Of a stretch of DNA of 64,000 nt, positions 61,912-64,000 are shown in pieces. This DNA comes from Pseudomonas fluorescens (GTDB taxonomy: Bacteria; Pseudomonadota; Gammaproteobacteria; Pseudomonadales; Pseudomonadaceae). Both the position numbers and the translations under genes were made by a program. Under the pieces are notes generated by a model. The model had not been told where the DNA came from, did not search any database, and saw nothing but the letters and a program-made list of their open reading frames with translations. The stretch spans positions 62,001 through 126,000 of the forward strand of contig NZ_CABVHQ010000006.1 in assembly GCF_902497895.1 (NCBI RefSeq), written 5' to 3'. Position 1 is the stretch's first letter; each line of letters starts with the position of its first letter.

Positions 61912-62449
61912 CGCTGCGTTTCATGGCGAGGTACAAGGCGATGCGGTTCTGGGGGACAAGTACGTCAATGAAGCAGTGCTGCTTCCCCTGGAAAAGGCAA
62001 TCCGCGCCTTGAAGCTTTCGATCCAGGAAAATCCCGAGCTCGAATCCATTATCGAGGAGCTCGCCGAATACACGACGGATAGGCCAGGGCGGCCTATCAT
62101 CGGTGTTGAAGGCAAGCTCGCGAACGGCAATCGTCAGGACTTGATCGAAAATGCCATCTACTTGAAGAACAAATTTGAAAGGATGCTTGCGAAGCGCCAG
62201 ATGTCATTGATTGAACAGAAGGTTTATGCGCACGTTCTGGCTATGATCGACACCACTTTCAATCAAAAGATTCGCCCCCTGATTCTGGAGAAGAAGGACA
62301 AGTCGGTTGTTGACAAAGCAGTGCAGGATCACATCGTCGATTCTGTGTACCAGTCAATCGTCAGCTTTAATTCTTCGATTACAACACAGCATGTCCTCGG
62401 AATGCTTTACTTCCTGACCGGCAAATGCCATCTCGTGTGGGCCGAATAA
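61901..62449 (+). CDS. ABC-three-component system accessory protein (putative)
   Basis: 182 aa. N-terminal AFHGEVQGDAVLGDKYVNEAV, a GDxVxGDKxV motif common at the head of bacterial conflict-system proteins, then a helical body (LPLEKAIRALKLSIQENPELESIIEELAEYTTDRPGRP) and a C-terminal part (SITTQHVLGMLYFLTGKCHLVWAE) that recalls the C-terminal domain of ABC-3C proteins. Enzymatic motifs are not seen. The start overlaps the membrane-protein gene; the next gene begins 1 nt after the stop. Confidence 0.6.
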   Translation: MGNSAAFHGEVQGDAVLGDKYVNEAVLLPLEKAIRALKLSIQENPELESIIEELAEYTTDRPGRPIIGVEGKLANGNRQDLIENAIYLKNKFERMLAKRQMSLIEQKVYAHVLAMIDTTFNQKIRPLILEKKDKSVVDKAVQDHIVDSVYQSIVSFNSSITTQHVLGMLYFLTGKCHLVWAE

Positions 62450-62450
62450 C

Positions 62451-62957
62451 ATGCTTATCTATCACCCCGCATACGATATAAATCATAGTATTTATCGAAT
62501 CCTGCTCATCCTGAACTCTTCAATCCACAAAGAGTTTCAATGGGATCTGCTAAGGCTGATGGATTTTTATGTTCTATTCCCGCATTTGCTTAAACAGGTA
62601 GCACCCTTGCCGGTTACGCTGAGGTCGTACAAGAAACTCATCAATGCTCTGCCTGACGCCTATGAATCGATGCTGAACACCAAACGCATTCTTTTTGAGC
62701 TGGAGCCCATACAGAATACGGCCATTCAAAATATTCTGGCCAAGGATCTGATCGATCTTGAAAAATTTCAGGAAGGCATTGTTGCCCGGTCTGAAACCGC
62801 GCTCCCCGGCGAGCTAATGGCACGACTCATGTCCGACGAAACAGTTAGCGAAGAATGGTTCAGATTTATTGCGAACGAACTTCCCGTTCTCGAATTCAAT
62901 GGAAAGTCTGGATTGAAGTCCAGGTCTGGATTAATGGAATATAAATATGATACCTGA
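62451..62957 (+). CDS. ABC-three-component system middle component (MC5-like)
   Basis: 168 aa. The opening MLIYHPAYDINHSIYRILLILN followed by a helical body (WDLLRLMDFYVLFPHLLKQV) is the pattern of the middle-component proteins of ABC-3C systems, which are thought to link the ATPase to the effector. The sequence is compact and helical, no membrane segment. Overlaps the ATPase gene by 11 nt, so all four proteins are probably made together. Confidence 0.65.
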   Translation: MLIYHPAYDINHSIYRILLILNSSIHKEFQWDLLRLMDFYVLFPHLLKQVAPLPVTLRSYKKLINALPDAYESMLNTKRILFELEPIQNTAIQNILAKDLIDLEKFQEGIVARSETALPGELMARLMSDETVSEEWFRFIANELPVLEFNGKSGLKSRSGLMEYKYDT

Positions 62958-64000
62958 AGTTTTTTTTGCTGATAAAGGGCCGACCCTATTCGTTACCCGG
63001 TTTCTGGTTATCAAGTCCGGTGAGTTCGTCTACGACCAGACATTCAAGTTTGGCGTCAATATCATTCGCGGTGATAACGGCACAGGCAAATCCACCATCA
63101 TGGATCTCTTGTACTACGGCTTAGGTGCGGAGATTACCGACTGGACAGAAGAGCAAATCGCCTGCGATGATACTATTGTGGAGGTTAAGCTCAACTATAA
63201 AGCCTTTTGTCTGAAACGAGAGATTTCAGAAACAGGCAAAGCGGCGATGTATCTCTATGAAGGGAATGCCGATGCTGCCCTGGCCGACAATCTCAATTGG
63301 TTTAGATATCCCAATGCCCGCAATAGGGACACTCATAGCTATTCGCAGCAGCTTTTCCTGTTGATGGGCCTTCCATCACACAAAACCGATGAATCGAAAA
63401 ATTTGACGATGCATCAGATTCTGCGTTTGATGTATGTTGATCAGTTAACACAAACCACTAAACTTCTGAAAGAAGACAAGAACTACGACAACGCCGACAT
63501 TCGCAAGGCTGTCGGAGAGTACTTACTTGGCATTGATGACCTCGAAGCGCACAACCTGCGTCAGGAGCTTATTGATGCCAACAGAGAGTTCGATGCGCTT
63601 ACCAGTGAACTGAAGGCTATTTACCGTTTCCTCGGCGCTGACGCCGCTCTTATCAGGCGGGAAAGAATCGAGTCTGATTTAGCTGTTCTGAATGCCGAAA
63701 TTATCGTGCTGGAGGAAAAACGGAAATCTATTAGGCATGAGAAGCTGGAACATGTAACTGAAGGTGTCCGGGAGCGCGCAACCGCTATCGCGGAAGAGCT
63801 TGAAACGCTCTCCGCAGATAAGGCAGACATGGAAGAGCGGAAATCCATCATCACCTCGGAGATCGTGGATACAAAGCTATTTCTGCAATCTCTCAAGCAG
63901 CGCCTTGCCGCTCTCGAAAATTCCAAGACAACTAGCTCTTCTCTTGGTGAATTGATATTCAAATATTGTCCCGCCTGTCTAAGTCCTATCGAGTCACATC
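62947..64000 (+). CDS. SMC/Rad50-like ABC ATPase of ABC-3C-like system (partial)
   Basis: First 351 codons; the gene runs off the right edge. ATG 62947 lies inside the end of the preceding gene. Walker A GDNGTGKST is at 42-50 (VNIIRGDNGTGKSTIMDLLYYGLG), within a Rad50/SMC-type N-terminal head. A helical coiled-coil stretch follows from about 205, with YCPACLSP at 340-347, whose CPAC (341-344) looks like half of a zinc hook. Walker B and signature motifs lie beyond the window. ATPases of this type drive ABC-3C conflict systems. Confidence 0.8.
   Translation, partial: MIPEVFFADKGPTLFVTRFLVIKSGEFVYDQTFKFGVNIIRGDNGTGKSTIMDLLYYGLGAEITDWTEEQIACDDTIVEVKLNYKAFCLKREISETGKAAMYLYEGNADAALADNLNWFRYPNARNRDTHSYSQQLFLLMGLPSHKTDESKNLTMHQILRLMYVDQLTQTTKLLKEDKNYDNADIRKAVGEYLLGIDDLEAHNLRQELIDANREFDALTSELKAIYRFLGADAALIRRERIESDLAVLNAEIIVLEEKRKSIRHEKLEHVTEGVRERATAIAEELETLSADKADMEERKSIITSEIVDTKLFLQSLKQRLAALENSKTTSSSLGELIFKYCPACLSPIESH

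Noticed and set aside
53811..64000. Insertion sequences or transposases in the island
   Set aside because: No transposase motif or terminal inverted repeats were seen; both recombinases are tyrosine integrases.

Overview
The window is chromosomal DNA of a Pseudomonas species, most likely of the P. fluorescens/P. putida lineage. Evidence: high GC, gene order and protein sequences typical of the genus (dnaK-dnaJ-dapB-carAB-greA, ftsH-folP-glmM-tpiA-secG, tRNA-fMet-rimP-nusA-infB-rbfA-truB-rpsO-pnp, nadC-DUF1631-ampDE, cra-fruBKA, piuA/piuC), and REP palindromes between genes. The last 10 kb differ in character and are a mobile island.

Layout. 1-8155: 3' end of dnaK, dnaJ, dapB, then carA, carB and greA behind a leader with an intrinsic terminator. 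8183-15177: a small membrane protein, yhbY (minus strand), rlmE, ftsH, folP, glmM, tpiA, secG. 15206-24333: tRNA-Leu, tRNA-fMet, and the translation/transcription operon rimP to pnp, arranged as in the enterobacterial metY-nusA-infB region. 24334-33270: REP elements, tRNA-Thr, a small DUF6388-like gene, nadC, a DUF1631 gene, ampDE, a chemotaxis transducer with a sigma-28-type promoter, and a TatD-type hydrolase. 33267-40114: Cra regulator and the fructose PTS operon fruBKA with a Cra operator. 40287-46902: iron uptake cluster with a PepSY/flavoreductase, the PiuA-like TonB receptor, the PiuC-like dioxygenase and a Sel1 protein; candidate Fur boxes lie between piuA and piuC. 46960-48743: a ParD/ParE-type toxin-antitoxin pair and an ornithine/lysine decarboxylase. 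49310-53345: an orphan Ig-like small protein and a four-gene osmoprotectant ABC transporter on the minus strand.

53749-64000: the 5' end of prfC (release factor 3) reads normally for 21 codons, then stops matching and terminates. The break is at the codons used as the attachment site by SXT/R391 integrative conjugative elements, and the first gene beyond it encodes an SXT-type tyrosine integrase. The island then carries a HigBA-type toxin-antitoxin pair with an apparently leaderless toxin gene; an AlpA-like regulator and two small AT-rich unknown genes; a second, unrelated tyrosine recombinase followed by a 3' fragment of tRNA-Gly(TCC) flanked on both sides by TGTGGC repeats, which looks like a phage-type attP; a lone HigA-like regulator; a type II restriction-modification pair whose nuclease is of the XhoI/PaeR7I family; and a four-gene cassette resembling an ABC-three-component (ABC-3C) conflict system. 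The ATPase gene of that cassette runs off the window. The island is therefore a composite defence island. Its right end, the rest of prfC and any conjugation genes lie outside the window.

Limits: assignments rest on reading motifs and family resemblance by eye. Promoters, operators and att sites are candidates.
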